In this document: piece after piece, positions 19,302-29,902 of the stretch
Layout of the letters: every line of letters begins with the position of its first letter
Numbering within the stretch: the stretch's first letter is position 1
NCBI RefSeq assembly: GCF_002902685.1
Contig: NZ_PPRN01000006.1
Coordinates: 1-64,000, forward strand
Length of the DNA: 64,000 bases
Direction of reading: 5' to 3'
From: Staphylococcus pettenkoferi
GTDB taxonomy: Bacteria; Bacillota; Bacilli; Staphylococcales; Staphylococcaceae
The notes under the pieces: generated by a model
What the model saw: the letters and a program-made list of their open reading frames with translations, nothing else
The model's database searches: none
Told to the model about the DNA's origin: nothing
Translations under genes and position numbers: made by a program

Positions 19302-20276
19302 CTACTCTCTCGTTCTTATACTTTGAATCACGCTACGATAACTATCAAAGAGTTGTTCCTCAATTGCTTGGCAATTCGGGATTGAATGAATAAAATGACG
19401 AAATTGAAATAATCCATGGGAATGTTGAGATGGTTCGTTATCCAACTTTCGCATGTAACAGTATTGTAGTTGCCAAGCGACAGGATGCGTTCGAATGTAT
19501 AATTGATGAGGTAGAATAAAGCCTGTCATCGTATTCACTTGTCGTTGATTCCACTGCAAATGATACATCGCATTTAAAGTAGGTTCATGTACGTTGTTCT
19601 GTCGTCGACACATTTGTATATAGCGCTCCACCCGTCGATCACTTAATTTATACAATCTCGTTGTTACTGCTGCCTCACTTTTTCGAAATAACTCTTCCAC
19701 TGTCATCGCCCTTTTATTACCTACAAACCACTGCCCCCCTATATATTGAATTTCCGAAATACCCACAAGACTCTGATGTTCATCCGACCACGCTATTAAT
19801 CGCCTTGTCACAGGATTTAAACATGCACTTTGAAATTGCTGTAGTTTCATTCGCCTTTGATAAGTCTTTGGCTCAGGCACAATCCACATCACTTCATAAC
19901 CTTGATCTTCCAACCCCGTCGTTCGCGCTTGCAGTACTTCTAGAGGAATGGAAGAGAATTGAATTTCAATCGCATAAGTACCATTGACTACGAGATCAGG
20001 CCGTTGTTGTATTTGAGCTATAGGCTGTTCCACTGCCACATGATATCCTTTTTGTAACAACTGTTGCGCAAGTACATATTTCGCATTATAGTGCGCCATA
20101 GATTCTGAACTGTTGTTTAAACATACACTTTTTACTTTGTGCGCAAAATGAGACTTTACCTTTGTTCCTCTTCTAAAAATCACCGCTCCTCCACAGTCTG
20201 GGCAACAATAGTGCTCCCCTTTCATCGCATTAAAAGCAAACACTACCTCTCCTCCTGTATTCAATGCACATAACAT
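19302..20276 (-). CDS. coiA: competence protein CoiA
   Basis: A 324-residue CoiA-like protein. It starts with a zinc-ribbon-like segment (CCPDCGGAVIFRRGTKVKSHFAHK, residues about 23-46) followed by a restriction-endonuclease-like core with IEIQFSSIPLE. CoiA proteins promote processing or recombination of incoming DNA in transformable Firmicutes. In staphylococci the gene is kept next to pepF although natural competence is rare. The start at 20276 is preceded by GAGGTG. The gap to mecA carries one copy of the dispersed hairpin repeat. Confidence 0.88.
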   Translation of the reverse strand: MLCALNTGGEVVFAFNAMKGEHYCCPDCGGAVIFRRGTKVKSHFAHKVKSVCLNNSSESMAHYNAKYVLAQQLLQKGYHVAVEQPIAQIQQRPDLVVNGTYAIEIQFSSIPLEVLQARTTGLEDQGYEVMWIVPEPKTYQRRMKLQQFQSACLNPVTRRLIAWSDEHQSLVGISEIQYIGGQWFVGNKRAMTVEELFRKSEAAVTTRLYKLSDRRVERYIQMCRRQNNVHEPTLNAMYHLQWNQRQVNTMTGFILPHQLYIRTHPVAWQLQYCYMRKLDNEPSQHSHGLFQFRHFIHSIPNCQAIEEQLFDSYRSVIQSIRTRE

Positions 20277-20401
20277 TACGTTTCACCTCACTTATATACA
20301 CGGAGAAGTGACGTAAATTACTTTTACAAAAATTAACTTCTTTAAAATGATGGAAAATAGCAATTTGCCGCGCCTGCTCAACTCTCCCAAAACATAAAAA
20401 A

Positions 20402-20505
20402 ATGGGAGTGAGACAGAAATCTACTTGATTTCGTAGTCTCACCCCCGCAAGGATGTCTAGAATTTGAGACAGCGATAGCTATCTCAAGTACAGACAGCTA
20501 CTGCA
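20402..20505 (-). repeat. dispersed double-hairpin repeat, copy E
   Basis: Read on the minus strand this is GCAGTAGCTGTCTGTAC... followed by a first hairpin (TTGAGATAGC against GCTGTCTCAA) and a second hairpin (GTGAGAC-tac-GAAATC with GATTTC-t-GTCTCAC). It lies between mecA and coiA in the same orientation as those genes. It is one of six copies in this window. Confidence 0.8.
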
Positions 20506-20547
20506 CGAAATATCAGTTTCGTACACTTAGTCATCTACATTGATCTA

Positions 20548-21261
20548 TTATTCTGCATTATCGTCAAAGTAACGTCTTACCTGTGCAGTGACATTATGAC
20601 TCATAATAATCTTAGCGTAGTCGTTTAAGAATACTTCGGTCTTGTCAGATGGACTCGCAAATTCGAGCAACTGACTATAACTGTCATTAATAACTTCTTG
20701 GTTAACCGTATCGTCGAAGTGAATCATATAATAGTATTCGTTATCTAAGCTATAGAGTAAGTCTTCGAAGTCACGCGTTGGTAAGTTGTGATGATGTGCA
20801 AAGTAAATTAATTCTTCTAAATCATTGAACTTCACGAGTAAAGTTTGAACACTTCGTGGTTGTGAAGCTTGTTCTTCTGATTGACCTTTAGAAGATGAAG
20901 ATTGTTTCTGTTCAAAGATATCTTCTAAGCTTGCGTCTTGATCAAGTGTTTGAGACAGTAAGTCCGTCACTTGATGGTTAAGATTGTTAGCGTCATCGTC
21001 AGACATGTTCATCATATCATCATTTTTAGATTTAGAAATTGTTACTTCTACGCCCTTTTCAAATGCATGTACCTGTATCCATAATGGGCCTTCCACTACG
21101 AAGTCTTCTTCCTCATTGATCTCTTCCATCATATTCCAGAAGAACTCTTCTCCGCGTTTACGGTCTGCCCATAAATCTTCTTTTTTAAAACCTCTGGCTT
21201 CGATATCACTATAAGTTATATATAATTTGACTGTTGTGTCATCAACGCGTTCTATTCTCAT
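20548..21261 (-). CDS. mecA: ClpC adaptor protein MecA
   Basis: This is the MecA adaptor of the ClpCP protease, not the methicillin-resistance gene of the same name. The 237-residue protein has the conserved N-terminal substrate-binding domain (MRIERVDDTTVK, ending near residue 85 with FEKGVEVTISK). An acidic, serine-rich linker (about 85-130) follows, then a C-terminal ClpC-binding domain ending VTAQVRRYF. MecA activates ClpC oligomerisation and delivers proteins for degradation. An in-frame ATG two codons earlier exists, but the family N-terminus begins MRIERV. It is downstream of spx on the same strand, separated by the spx terminator. Confidence 0.95.
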   Translation of the reverse strand: MRIERVDDTTVKLYITYSDIEARGFKKEDLWADRKRGEEFFWNMMEEINEEEDFVVEGPLWIQVHAFEKGVEVTISKSKNDDMMNMSDDDANNLNHQVTDLLSQTLDQDASLEDIFEQKQSSSSKGQSEEQASQPRSVQTLLVKFNDLEELIYFAHHHNLPTRDFEDLLYSLDNEYYYMIHFDDTVNQEVINDSYSQLLEFASPSDKTEVFLNDYAKIIMSHNVTAQVRRYFDDNAE

Positions 21262-21400
21262 TATCATCTCACTCCTTAACAGTCGATGAATAGTATCATT
21301 ATTGTATTAGAACGTTCGGAGAAATACAATTGTTTTGTTTGATTAAATTTTACTATTGATTTATGACTTCTCACTATAACATATACCCTTCGCATCGCCC

Positions 21401-21430
21401 AAAAAAACAGCACTTCCCACTGAGTGCTGT
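21401..21430 (-). terminator. terminator of spx
   Basis: On the minus strand ACAGCACT and AGTGCTGT form an 8-bp stem around CAGTGGGA and are followed by seven T. Confidence 0.85.
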
Positions 21431-21542
21431 CGACAGAAGAGACATGCTATATGCTTGTTAAAAGTCTTAAAACAATGAAGAAACCACAAAGTATGTACGA
21501 CGTAGTACAGACTTCATGGTCCCGTGAAATAGTGTATTGAAA

Positions 21543-21938
21543 TTAGTCCACCATACGTTGCGCTTCTTGTAATTGGAAAGTACGAACCTTTCTCGGTAAG
21601 AAACGTCTGATTTCATCTTCATTGTAACCCACTTGAAGACGTTTTTCGTCTAAGATAATTGGTCGGCGTAATAAGCCTGGATTATCTTGAATAATAGTAT
21701 ATAAGTCTTGAAGTGGCAACGCATCAATATCTACATTTAACTTCTGATATGTTTTAGAACGTGTAGAGATGATTTCGTCTGTTCCGTCTTCAGTCATTTT
21801 AAGAATTTGTTTAATTTCGTCTATTGTTAAGTGTTCAGAAAAAATATTACGCTCCGTATACGGAATGTCATGTTCTTGTAACCATGCTTTCGCTTTACGG
21901 CAAGATGTGCAACTTGGTGAAGTAAATAATGTTACCAT
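21543..21938 (-). CDS. spx: global transcriptional regulator Spx
   Basis: Spx binds the C-terminal domain of the RNA polymerase alpha subunit and redirects transcription toward thiol-stress genes such as trxA/trxB. The 131-residue ArsC-like protein is almost identical to that of S. aureus. It has the redox switch Cys10-Thr-Ser-Cys13, Gly52 at the alpha-CTD contact, and the C-terminal [13 protein letters not shown] recognised during proteolysis. Its level is set by YjbH/ClpXP, encoded 5 kb away. The start at 21938 follows GGAG. An extra three codons in frame upstream are not used in the family. The leader to the divergent trpS is long. Confidence 0.97.
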   Translation of the reverse strand: MVTLFTSPSCTSCRKAKAWLQEHDIPYTERNIFSEHLTIDEIKQILKMTEDGTDEIISTRSKTYQKLNVDIDALPLQDLYTIIQDNPGLLRRPIILDEKRLQVGYNEDEIRRFLPRKVRTFQLQEAQRMVD

Positions 21939-23415
<1,477 letters not shown>

Positions 23416-23425
23416 TTAATTTAAA

Positions 23426-23480
23426 ATACCTTCGCTTTTTGGATTGCATTATTGGTGCTTCCAAGGGCGAAGGTATTTTT
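23426..23480 (+). terminator. terminator of trpS
   Basis: A 10-bp stem (ATACCTTCGC with GCGAAGGTAT) encloses a long loop and is followed by five T. Confidence 0.8.
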
Positions 23481-23487
23481 ATGCGTA

Positions 23488-23522
23488 GAAAAGCGCTCCG
23501 ATAAGTTGAGATCGGAGCGCTT
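23488..23522 (-). terminator. terminator of the opp3 operon
   Basis: A 12-bp stem (AAGCGCTCCGAT with ATCGGAGCGCTT) lies just after the oppA stop. On the minus strand it is followed by TTTTC. Confidence 0.85.
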
Positions 23523-23529
23523 ATTAAAT

Positions 23530-25197
23530 TTATTCATCTTTTTTCTTTTTGCCTGTTTTGCGGTCAATGCTTTTGTCGATGTGAACATTTTTCAGTGAAT
23601 AATCCCCACCGATTTGATGGTATTCAATACCTTTTACCTGCGGATTTCGTAGATAAGCTTTACCTTGTTGATAAATTGGCGCAACTGGAGCTTCGCTTAA
23701 TAGTAATTCTTCAGCCTCTCTCAGTTTATTCATACGTTGCTTTTCTTTAGTAAGCAATGGTCCGTCCGCTTCTTTAAGCATAGAATCATATTCTTTACTA
23801 CTCCAGTCTGTATTATTCTGTGCATTACCTGTAGTCATAGTTTCTAAAAATGACGTTGGGTCTGGATAGTCTGGTCCCCAGCCAGCTAAAGACATCTCAT
23901 ACTGCATAGATAACTCAGCGTTTACTTTTTGTTTAAATGGCATTTGTTTAATTTTAACCGTTACCCCTGGTAAATTTTTCTCAATATCTGACTTGATGAA
24001 TTCCGCTGAAATTTTAGCACTTGGTGTATCTTGGACATTTAAAGTAAAAGTAATTTTATCCTTACCTAGCGCCTTTTTAGCTTTAGCTAAATGATCTTGC
24101 GCTTCTTTTACATTGTACTTCAATGGTGATTTAACCGTTTCCGCATAATCTTTCGTACTGTTTGGTAAAGGTGCTGTTTGTTTGGCTGTGAAATTATTAA
24201 AAGGTTTTGATCCATCACCGAGTACTGAATCAACATAAGATTTTTTATCTATTGCTTGAGAAATTGCGATTCGTAAATCTTTATTTTTAAAGTCAGGGAA
24301 CACTTTCTCATTCATTTTTAAGTAAAATGTTGATGCTTTTAACTTTTTAAATAACCCAGGGTTATCTTTATATTTGTCAACTTGCTCTGAAGTAATTTCA
24401 GTATTATCTACCGAATCTGTATCATAAAGTGACGCACCCGCCTGTTGGTCTTTCAAGATTTTATAATTTACTTTATCCAATTTCACATTCTTTTTATCCC
24501 AATATTGGTCATTTTTAACCATCGTGATCTTATCTTCGGCTTTCCAGTCTTTCATTTTGAAAGGACCGTTGTATACAGCTCTATCTGCGCTTGTACCATA
24601 TCGATCCCCCTCTTTTTTAGCAACTTTCTCATCTTGTGGCATGTATGTACCAAATGCGAGGAGTTCTTTGAAATAAGGTACCGGTTTTTCTAAGTCGATT
24701 TGCAGTTTATATTTATTAAGTGCTTTAACACCTAAGTCTTTGACGGGCTTTTTACCACTATTGATATCTTCTGCATTCTTAAGATAATTCATGATAAATG
24801 CGTATTCTGAACCAGTCTTAGGGTTTACTGCTTTACGCCAGCTATAAACGAAGTCATTAGCAGTTACTGGATCCCCATTAGACCATTTCGCATCATGACG
24901 CAAATCAATTGTATAGCGTTTCTCATCTTTCGAAATTTTTGGCTCACCCTTCGCTACTCCTGGAGTTGCTTTGTCATTCTTATCTAATACATACAACCCT
25001 TCATACACTTGTGTAAAAGTTGTAAATGACACGTTATCAGATGCCATAACATTATCTAATGTACTCATGTCCTGAGTTAATGTACTACGGAATACCTGCC
25101 CTTTGTTATCATAAAGACTTTCATTTTTACCACACCCACTCAAGACGAAAGCTGCAGCAATGAGGGTGCCGACAATCTTAGTGCACTTGAACTTCAT
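23530..25197 (-). CDS. opp3A: oligopeptide-binding lipoprotein OppA (Opp3A)
   Basis: The substrate-binding component of the Opp3 peptide ABC importer, anchored outside the membrane by a lipidated cysteine. The 555-residue precursor has a type II signal peptide with lipobox LSGC (Cys22). A mature SBP_bac_5 domain follows, with features such as WSNGDPVTANDFVYSWRKAV around residue 105 and NGPFKMKDW. The tail is lysine-rich (GKKKKDE). Its GGAGGGG site lies within the end of oppF, which it overlaps by 20 bases, so it is the last gene of the opp3BCDFA operon. Confidence 0.95.
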   Translation of the reverse strand: MKFKCTKIVGTLIAAAFVLSGCGKNESLYDNKGQVFRSTLTQDMSTLDNVMASDNVSFTTFTQVYEGLYVLDKNDKATPGVAKGEPKISKDEKRYTIDLRHDAKWSNGDPVTANDFVYSWRKAVNPKTGSEYAFIMNYLKNAEDINSGKKPVKDLGVKALNKYKLQIDLEKPVPYFKELLAFGTYMPQDEKVAKKEGDRYGTSADRAVYNGPFKMKDWKAEDKITMVKNDQYWDKKNVKLDKVNYKILKDQQAGASLYDTDSVDNTEITSEQVDKYKDNPGLFKKLKASTFYLKMNEKVFPDFKNKDLRIAISQAIDKKSYVDSVLGDGSKPFNNFTAKQTAPLPNSTKDYAETVKSPLKYNVKEAQDHLAKAKKALGKDKITFTLNVQDTPSAKISAEFIKSDIEKNLPGVTVKIKQMPFKQKVNAELSMQYEMSLAGWGPDYPDPTSFLETMTTGNAQNNTDWSSKEYDSMLKEADGPLLTKEKQRMNKLREAEELLLSEAPVAPIYQQGKAYLRNPQVKGIEYHQIGGDYSLKNVHIDKSIDRKTGKKKKDE

Positions 25198-26152
25198 CTG
25201 CGTCCCCTCCTTTATCTTGTCGAGTGTTGATATGCTTTCTTAATTCAGCTGCTTCTGCATCTGTCGTAAAGACGTAATGACCGTCCTCAATTTCGTTGAG
25301 TTGACGCTCTCCATCTTTGCCATCTTCTTTATAAGTCATGCGCGTGCGTGTACGCTCACTTTCTGGATCTGGTTGAGGTACTGCTGACAATAGAGATTGC
25401 GTATAAGCATGTAATGGATGATTATAAATATCTTCGGCTTTCCCTATTTCGACAATTTTACCAAAATGCATCACTGCAATACGATCTGAAATATATTTCA
25501 CCATCGATAAATCATGGGCGATAAACAAGAACGTGATATTACGTTCACGTTGAAGTTTCAGCAACAAATTAACGACTTGTGCTTGAATCGATACATCAAG
25601 CGCAGAAATCGGTTCATCCGCGATGATAAACTCTGGTTCCACTGCTAGTGCACGCGCGATACCGATACGTTGACGCTGTCCACCAGAGAATTCGTGTGGA
25701 TAACGATTGGCATGTTCTTTGTTAAGCCCTACCGTTTCCAGCAAATCATACACACGTCGCTTACGATCCTTACGACTCGTCGCTAATTTATGAATATCAA
25801 TCCCTTCAGCGATAATATCCATAACTTTAAGACGCGGATTTAGCGAAGCGTATGGATCTTGGAAGATCATTTGAATTCTCTTATTAAATTTCAACGATTG
25901 CTTACGCGATTTGATATTTTTAATATTAGTTCCATCGTAGAAGATATCTCCGCTCGTAATATCATTCAATTTAATAATCGCTTTCCCTGTCGTTGATTTA
26001 CCACAACCTGATTCGCCAACTAGTCCAAATGTCTCACCTTTAAAGATATCAAAGGAAATATCGTTGATGGCACGGACTTCATTACGTTTACCTTGGTTAA
26101 AGTATTGCTTTAAATGCTTGACTTGTACGAGCACTTCTTGATTATTCTCCAT
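25178..26152 (-). CDS. opp3F: oligopeptide ABC transporter ATP-binding protein OppF
   Basis: One of two cytoplasmic ATPases driving peptide import. The 324-residue protein has Walker [10 protein letters not shown], signature [14 protein letters not shown], Walker B IIADEP and a C-terminal oligopeptide-transporter extension containing CxP-less [22 protein letters not shown] at 26155 could also initiate, but the ATG at 26152 after AAGGGTG is preferred. It overlaps oppD by 11 bases and oppA by 20 bases. Confidence 0.95.
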   Translation of the reverse strand: MENNQEVLVQVKHLKQYFNQGKRNEVRAINDISFDIFKGETFGLVGESGCGKSTTGKAIIKLNDITSGDIFYDGTNIKNIKSRKQSLKFNKRIQMIFQDPYASLNPRLKVMDIIAEGIDIHKLATSRKDRKRRVYDLLETVGLNKEHANRYPHEFSGGQRQRIGIARALAVEPEFIIADEPISALDVSIQAQVVNLLLKLQRERNITFLFIAHDLSMVKYISDRIAVMHFGKIVEIGKAEDIYNHPLHAYTQSLLSAVPQPDPESERTRTRMTYKEDGKDGERQLNEIEDGHYVFTTDAEAAELRKHINTRQDKGGDADEVQVH

Positions 26153-27224
26153 CAAACGACACCCTTTCTACCTGCTTCGGTTGAGTATAGTTGTTCGGCA
26201 TAGTTCTCAATCGTTTACGCACCATCTCAGGTGGTTCAACATGCGGTGCACGAGAATCGAGCAACCATGATCTGACGAAATGTGTAGGTGACACTTTGAA
26301 CCATGGTGGCATGAGCTTGAAGTCGATTTCTAAAGCATAAGGACTTCTCTCTGCAAACGCGTCACCTTTAGGTGGATGTAATAAATCTGGTGGTGTACCT
26401 GGAATCGCAAGTAATTCTGTATCTGAACCTGTCTCTAAATCTGGCATTGAGGATAGTAATCCGCATGTGTATGGATGCTTCGGATCGTAGAAGATTTCAT
26501 CCACTTCTCCTGTTTCCACCATTTGTCCGCCATACATAATCGCGACACGATCAGCTACGTTTGCTACTACTCCCAAATCGTGTGTGATAAAAATAATCGA
26601 AGTTTCGATCTTTTTCTGTAACGATTTCATTAAATCTAAGATCTGCGCTTGCATCGTTACGTCTAGTGCAGTCGTTGGCTCATCGGCAATCAATATCTTC
26701 GGTTCACATGCCAAAGCCGTTGCGATAACGATACGTTGGCGCTGCCCTCCTGAGAATTGGTGCGGATAAGCATTAAATCGTTGTTCTGCGTGGGGTAGAC
26801 CCACTAAATTCAGAATTTCTAGCGCACGTTTTTTCGCTTCACTTTTACTATAATTTCGATGTTTCATCAGTGGTTCCATAACTTGTTTCCCAATCTTCAT
26901 CGTCGGATTGAGTGACGTCATCGGATCTTGGAAGATCATCGAAATATCTTTCCCTCTCAATTTAATGAGTTCTTTCTCAGTCTTCTGAGTTAAATCTTCA
27001 CCGAGAAACTTTATACTTCCCTTTTTAATACGACCTGTGTCGCCTTGGAAGAGTTTCGTAATCGCTTTCGTCGTCACGGATTTACCTGAACCCGATTCAC
27101 CGACAATTGCTAAGGTCTCCCCTTTGTTTAAATAGAAGTCAACACCACGTACTGCTTGCACTTCCCCTGCGCTAATATCAAAGGACACATGCAAATCATT
27201 GATTTCTAATATTCTCTCTGACAT
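26142..27224 (-). CDS. opp3D: oligopeptide ABC transporter ATP-binding protein OppD
   Basis: The partner ATPase of OppF. Its 360 residues include Walker A GESGSGKSV, signature [14 protein letters not shown], Walker B ILIADEPTTALD and the C-terminal peptide-transporter tail with HPYTCGLLSSMPD. In this family the tail often binds an iron-sulfur cluster, and one cysteine is present in that stretch. It begins 17 bases after oppC with an AGGGGG-type site. Confidence 0.95.
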   Translation of the reverse strand: MSERILEINDLHVSFDISAGEVQAVRGVDFYLNKGETLAIVGESGSGKSVTTKAITKLFQGDTGRIKKGSIKFLGEDLTQKTEKELIKLRGKDISMIFQDPMTSLNPTMKIGKQVMEPLMKHRNYSKSEAKKRALEILNLVGLPHAEQRFNAYPHQFSGGQRQRIVIATALACEPKILIADEPTTALDVTMQAQILDLMKSLQKKIETSIIFITHDLGVVANVADRVAIMYGGQMVETGEVDEIFYDPKHPYTCGLLSSMPDLETGSDTELLAIPGTPPDLLHPPKGDAFAERSPYALEIDFKLMPPWFKVSPTHFVRSWLLDSRAPHVEPPEMVRKRLRTMPNNYTQPKQVERVSFDGE

Positions 27225-27241
27225 AATTCCTGCCCCCTTTA

Positions 27242-28303
27242 TTATTTACGCATCTTCGGATCGAATGCATCACGCAGTCCATCACTAAATAGATAGAAGA
27301 AGAGTATGAGTAAACTCAATAAGATCGCTGGTATAAAGAGCTCATGTGGATGGATTAAGAGCATTTGACGTCCATCGTTAACGAGCGAGCCAAGCGATGT
27401 TTTTGGCGCTGGTACACCGATACCGATAAAGCTAAGGAACGCTTCAAAGAAGATTGCACTAGGTACGGTAAACATTGATGTAACGATGATAGAACCTAAA
27501 GCGTTCGGTAAGATATGTCGGAAGATCAGTTTGAGCTTAGATGTTCCCAACGTACGTGACGCTAGGACAAATTCTTGGTTTTTTAACTTTAAAAATGATC
27601 CACGAACAACACGGCTCATACCTATCCAACCTGTCACGGTCATCGCTAGGATAATCGTCCATAAAGAAGGTTCGAAGATGAGCACGAATAGAATAACGAC
27701 AATTAAGTTTGGAATCGACGCGATAATTTCAATCAACCGCTGCATAAAGTTGTCTATCCTACCCCCAAAGAATCCTGAGATCGCGCCGTAGACTACGCCG
27801 ACGAAGATGTCGAGTAAGGCAGCTGCTACACCGATAAAGAGTGAAACTTGCGTACCTTGCCATGTACGCGTCCACATATCACGACCTAACTGGTCAGTCC
27901 CAAACCAGAAGTTCTCTTTCACGCCTGCTTTCTTATAAGCGTCGTGGCCGTCAGCACCTTGACCATCAAATGGTAAAAAGTGGATGTGGTCTAATACTGG
28001 GATCTTCGCTGGTAAGTTGCGTCGTTGCACATCTTGTTCTGCATAATCATGGTCACTCAACAGTGGACCTACAAACGCGAATATAATAATGAGTAGCAAG
28101 CCAATCATTCCGATGACTGCTAATTTGTTACGTCGCAGTTGGTCCCAGGCGTCTTGCCAGAAACTTTTACTCTCACGTTGTAACTCTGGCTCTTTCTCTA
28201 AATTACGTTCACTTCGGATGAAATCATCTGCCATAATCCCTTCAGAGGTATGCGTCATCACTGAATTCGCTTCTGGAGTCCCTGTATCTTTCTTCTTCAT
28301 CAT
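27242..28303 (-). CDS. opp3C: oligopeptide ABC transporter permease OppC
   Basis: One of the two membrane permeases of the Opp3 importer. Its 353 residues have a long charged cytoplasmic N-terminus (about 60 residues) before the first helix (LAVIGMIGLLLIIIFAF). An extended loop follows, then the BPD_transp_1 core with the EAA-type loop RTLGTSKLKLIFRHILPNA. The ATG overlaps the oppB stop as ATGA, and GGAGG for it lies inside the last codons of oppB, implying coupled translation. Confidence 0.95.
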   Translation of the reverse strand: MMKKKDTGTPEANSVMTHTSEGIMADDFIRSERNLEKEPELQRESKSFWQDAWDQLRRNKLAVIGMIGLLLIIIFAFVGPLLSDHDYAEQDVQRRNLPAKIPVLDHIHFLPFDGQGADGHDAYKKAGVKENFWFGTDQLGRDMWTRTWQGTQVSLFIGVAAALLDIFVGVVYGAISGFFGGRIDNFMQRLIEIIASIPNLIVVILFVLIFEPSLWTIILAMTVTGWIGMSRVVRGSFLKLKNQEFVLASRTLGTSKLKLIFRHILPNALGSIIVTSMFTVPSAIFFEAFLSFIGIGVPAPKTSLGSLVNDGRQMLLIHPHELFIPAILLSLLILFFYLFSDGLRDAFDPKMRK

Positions 28304-29229
28304 GACTTATTACCTCCTTCGACACGGATACGTGGGTCAATGATTCCGTATAGAATATCAACCACGAAGATTGAAACGATAAATAGTGTACTGAATAATA
28401 ATGTTGTTGCCATAATCACGGAGAAGTCATTCGTCGTAATTGATCGTACGAATTGGTCCCCTAGACCCGGCACACCAAATATTTGTTCAATCGTTAATGT
28501 TCCTGTTAAGATTCCGGCTAACATTGGAACAATAATCGTGATAACTGGAATCAAAGCATTTCTAAGCGCATGTCCGAATAATACACGCATCGTTGAATTC
28601 CCTTTTGCTCTCGCCAGTAATATGTAATCTGCGCTGAGCACCTCTATCATTTCTGCACGGATGTATCGAGCTACCGTTGCGATAACTGAAGCCGATAACG
28701 CTAAAGATGGTAACACTGCTGTAGAGAATCCTTCCCAACCAGCTACTGGGAACCATTGTAAGCGTACAGAGAAGACGTATTGTAACAACACTGCAAGTAC
28801 GAACGACGGTACAGATACTGCGATAACTGAAATTACTGTAGCTGTATAGTCTACCCAAGTATTCTGTTTCGTCGCTGCAGCAACACCAAGGATTAATCCC
28901 AGGATGACACCGATAACCATCGCTGAGAGTCCCATTTCCATCGATGGTATTAATCGTGGTTTAATCAATTCCCATACCGGCTGATTGTGATATTGGAACG
29001 AGTAACCGAAGTCTCCCATCACAACGTTCTTGATGTAGTGTAAGTATTGAACTGCGACTGGGTCGTTGAGTCCATATTTCTCGTTTAAAATATGCTTCTG
29101 AGCTGCGCTAAGTTTAGCATCGTTAAACGGAGATCCAGGCATCAGCTTCATTAAAAAAAACGTAATCGTTATGATGATAAATAAAGATAATATCATATAA
29201 CCAAAACGCTTTAAGACGTATCTAAGCAT
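28300..29229 (-). CDS. opp3B: oligopeptide ABC transporter permease OppB
   Basis: The first gene of the opp3 operon, encoding a 309-residue permease. The first helix (MILSLFIIITITFFLM) is followed by the family's MPGSPF motif and an external loop. The BPD_transp_1 domain carries the EAA loop RAKGNSTMRVLFGHALRNALIP. The reading frame is open 14 codons further upstream, but AGGGGG 8 bases before the ATG at 29229 and the family N-terminus MLRYVLKR decide. A CodY-type box lies 41-55 bases upstream. Confidence 0.95.
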   Translation of the reverse strand: MLRYVLKRFGYMILSLFIIITITFFLMKLMPGSPFNDAKLSAAQKHILNEKYGLNDPVAVQYLHYIKNVVMGDFGYSFQYHNQPVWELIKPRLIPSMEMGLSAMVIGVILGLILGVAAATKQNTWVDYTATVISVIAVSVPSFVLAVLLQYVFSVRLQWFPVAGWEGFSTAVLPSLALSASVIATVARYIRAEMIEVLSADYILLARAKGNSTMRVLFGHALRNALIPVITIIVPMLAGILTGTLTIEQIFGVPGLGDQFVRSITTNDFSVIMATTLLFSTLFIVSIFVVDILYGIIDPRIRVEGGNKS

Positions 29230-29269
29230 ATAACATCCCCCTTGTTTAAGTAGTAAACATTCCCTTCGC

Positions 29270-29284
29270 AATTTTCAGAAATAT
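29270..29284 (-). promoter_or_regulatory. CodY-type operator upstream of opp3B
   Basis: AATTTTCAGAAATAT matches 13 of 15 positions of the consensus AATTTTCWGAAAATT. CodY represses peptide uptake when branched-chain amino acids and GTP are plentiful. Opp3 control by CodY is known in S. aureus and inferred here. Confidence 0.7.
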
Positions 29285-29435
29285 TTAACAATATTATATA
29301 GTTACTTCAGAATGAAATCAATGGTAAATCACTTCATTTTCGTAGTTTATCTATGAATTCATAGCAGAAATCTACACTAAAACCATGATTTAAGCTATAC
29401 TTATACTAAATTTCTCAAGAGCTAGGATGAGTTCG

Positions 29436-29813
29436 ATGCGTAATTTATCACAATTATTGACGTTTATTCTTATAACACCCGTCATATCATTAATAATCTG
29501 GCTATTCACCTCTCACCAGTGGGTGGCATACGTCAATGTCCTGTTCTATGTGGCGATGATACTAAGCATTGCCACCTTTATCTTAATTCTGATTCAGGAA
29601 GGTGTCTTTGATGCGACAAGTTATGGTATGCGACGTATGAAGTATCGCTTGTCGAGTAAAAAGCATCAAGCTTCAGTTCAAAATGACGACTTCTTCAATC
29701 CGCAACAAGCGAAAAAATCTGATTACTGTGTAGCGTGTTGGGTCAAAATCGCATTCGGTGTTAACGTATGCTATTTAGCTCTAGACATTATCATCGCTTT
29801 AATGATGATGTGA
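29436..29813 (+). CDS. DUF3899 family small membrane protein
   Basis: A 125-residue protein with two hydrophobic segments near the N-terminus (about residues 7-26 and 31-53). A basic cytoplasmic stretch MRRMKYRLSSKK follows, then a third hydrophobic segment at the C-terminus. It resembles the DUF3899 family of staphylococci. No function is known. An ATG nine bases earlier touches the putative AGGA site, so the second ATG at 29436 is preferred. It is divergent from opp3B and convergent with the MFS gene. Confidence 0.75.
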   Translation: MRNLSQLLTFILITPVISLIIWLFTSHQWVAYVNVLFYVAMILSIATFILILIQEGVFDATSYGMRRMKYRLSSKKHQASVQNDDFFNPQQAKKSDYCVACWVKIAFGVNVCYLALDIIIALMMM

Positions 29814-29841
29814 GTCAGAGCAATTTATTTATGAAATGATG

Positions 29842-29882
29842 TAAAATGAGAGTGGATTGCTTAGTACAGCCCACTCTCAAAA
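29842..29882. terminator. bidirectional terminator between DUF3899 gene and MFS gene
   Basis: An 8-bp stem (GAGAGTGG at 29848-29855, CCACTCTC at 29871-29878). The minus strand reads into ATTTT, while the plus strand has only A-rich sequence. Confidence 0.65.
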
Positions 29883-29902
29883 ATATAATCCTGATGCACG
29901 TT

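Noticed and set aside
20548-21261. mecA as a methicillin-resistance determinant
   Set aside because: The protein is the ClpC adaptor MecA, not penicillin-binding protein 2a. No SCCmec features are present.
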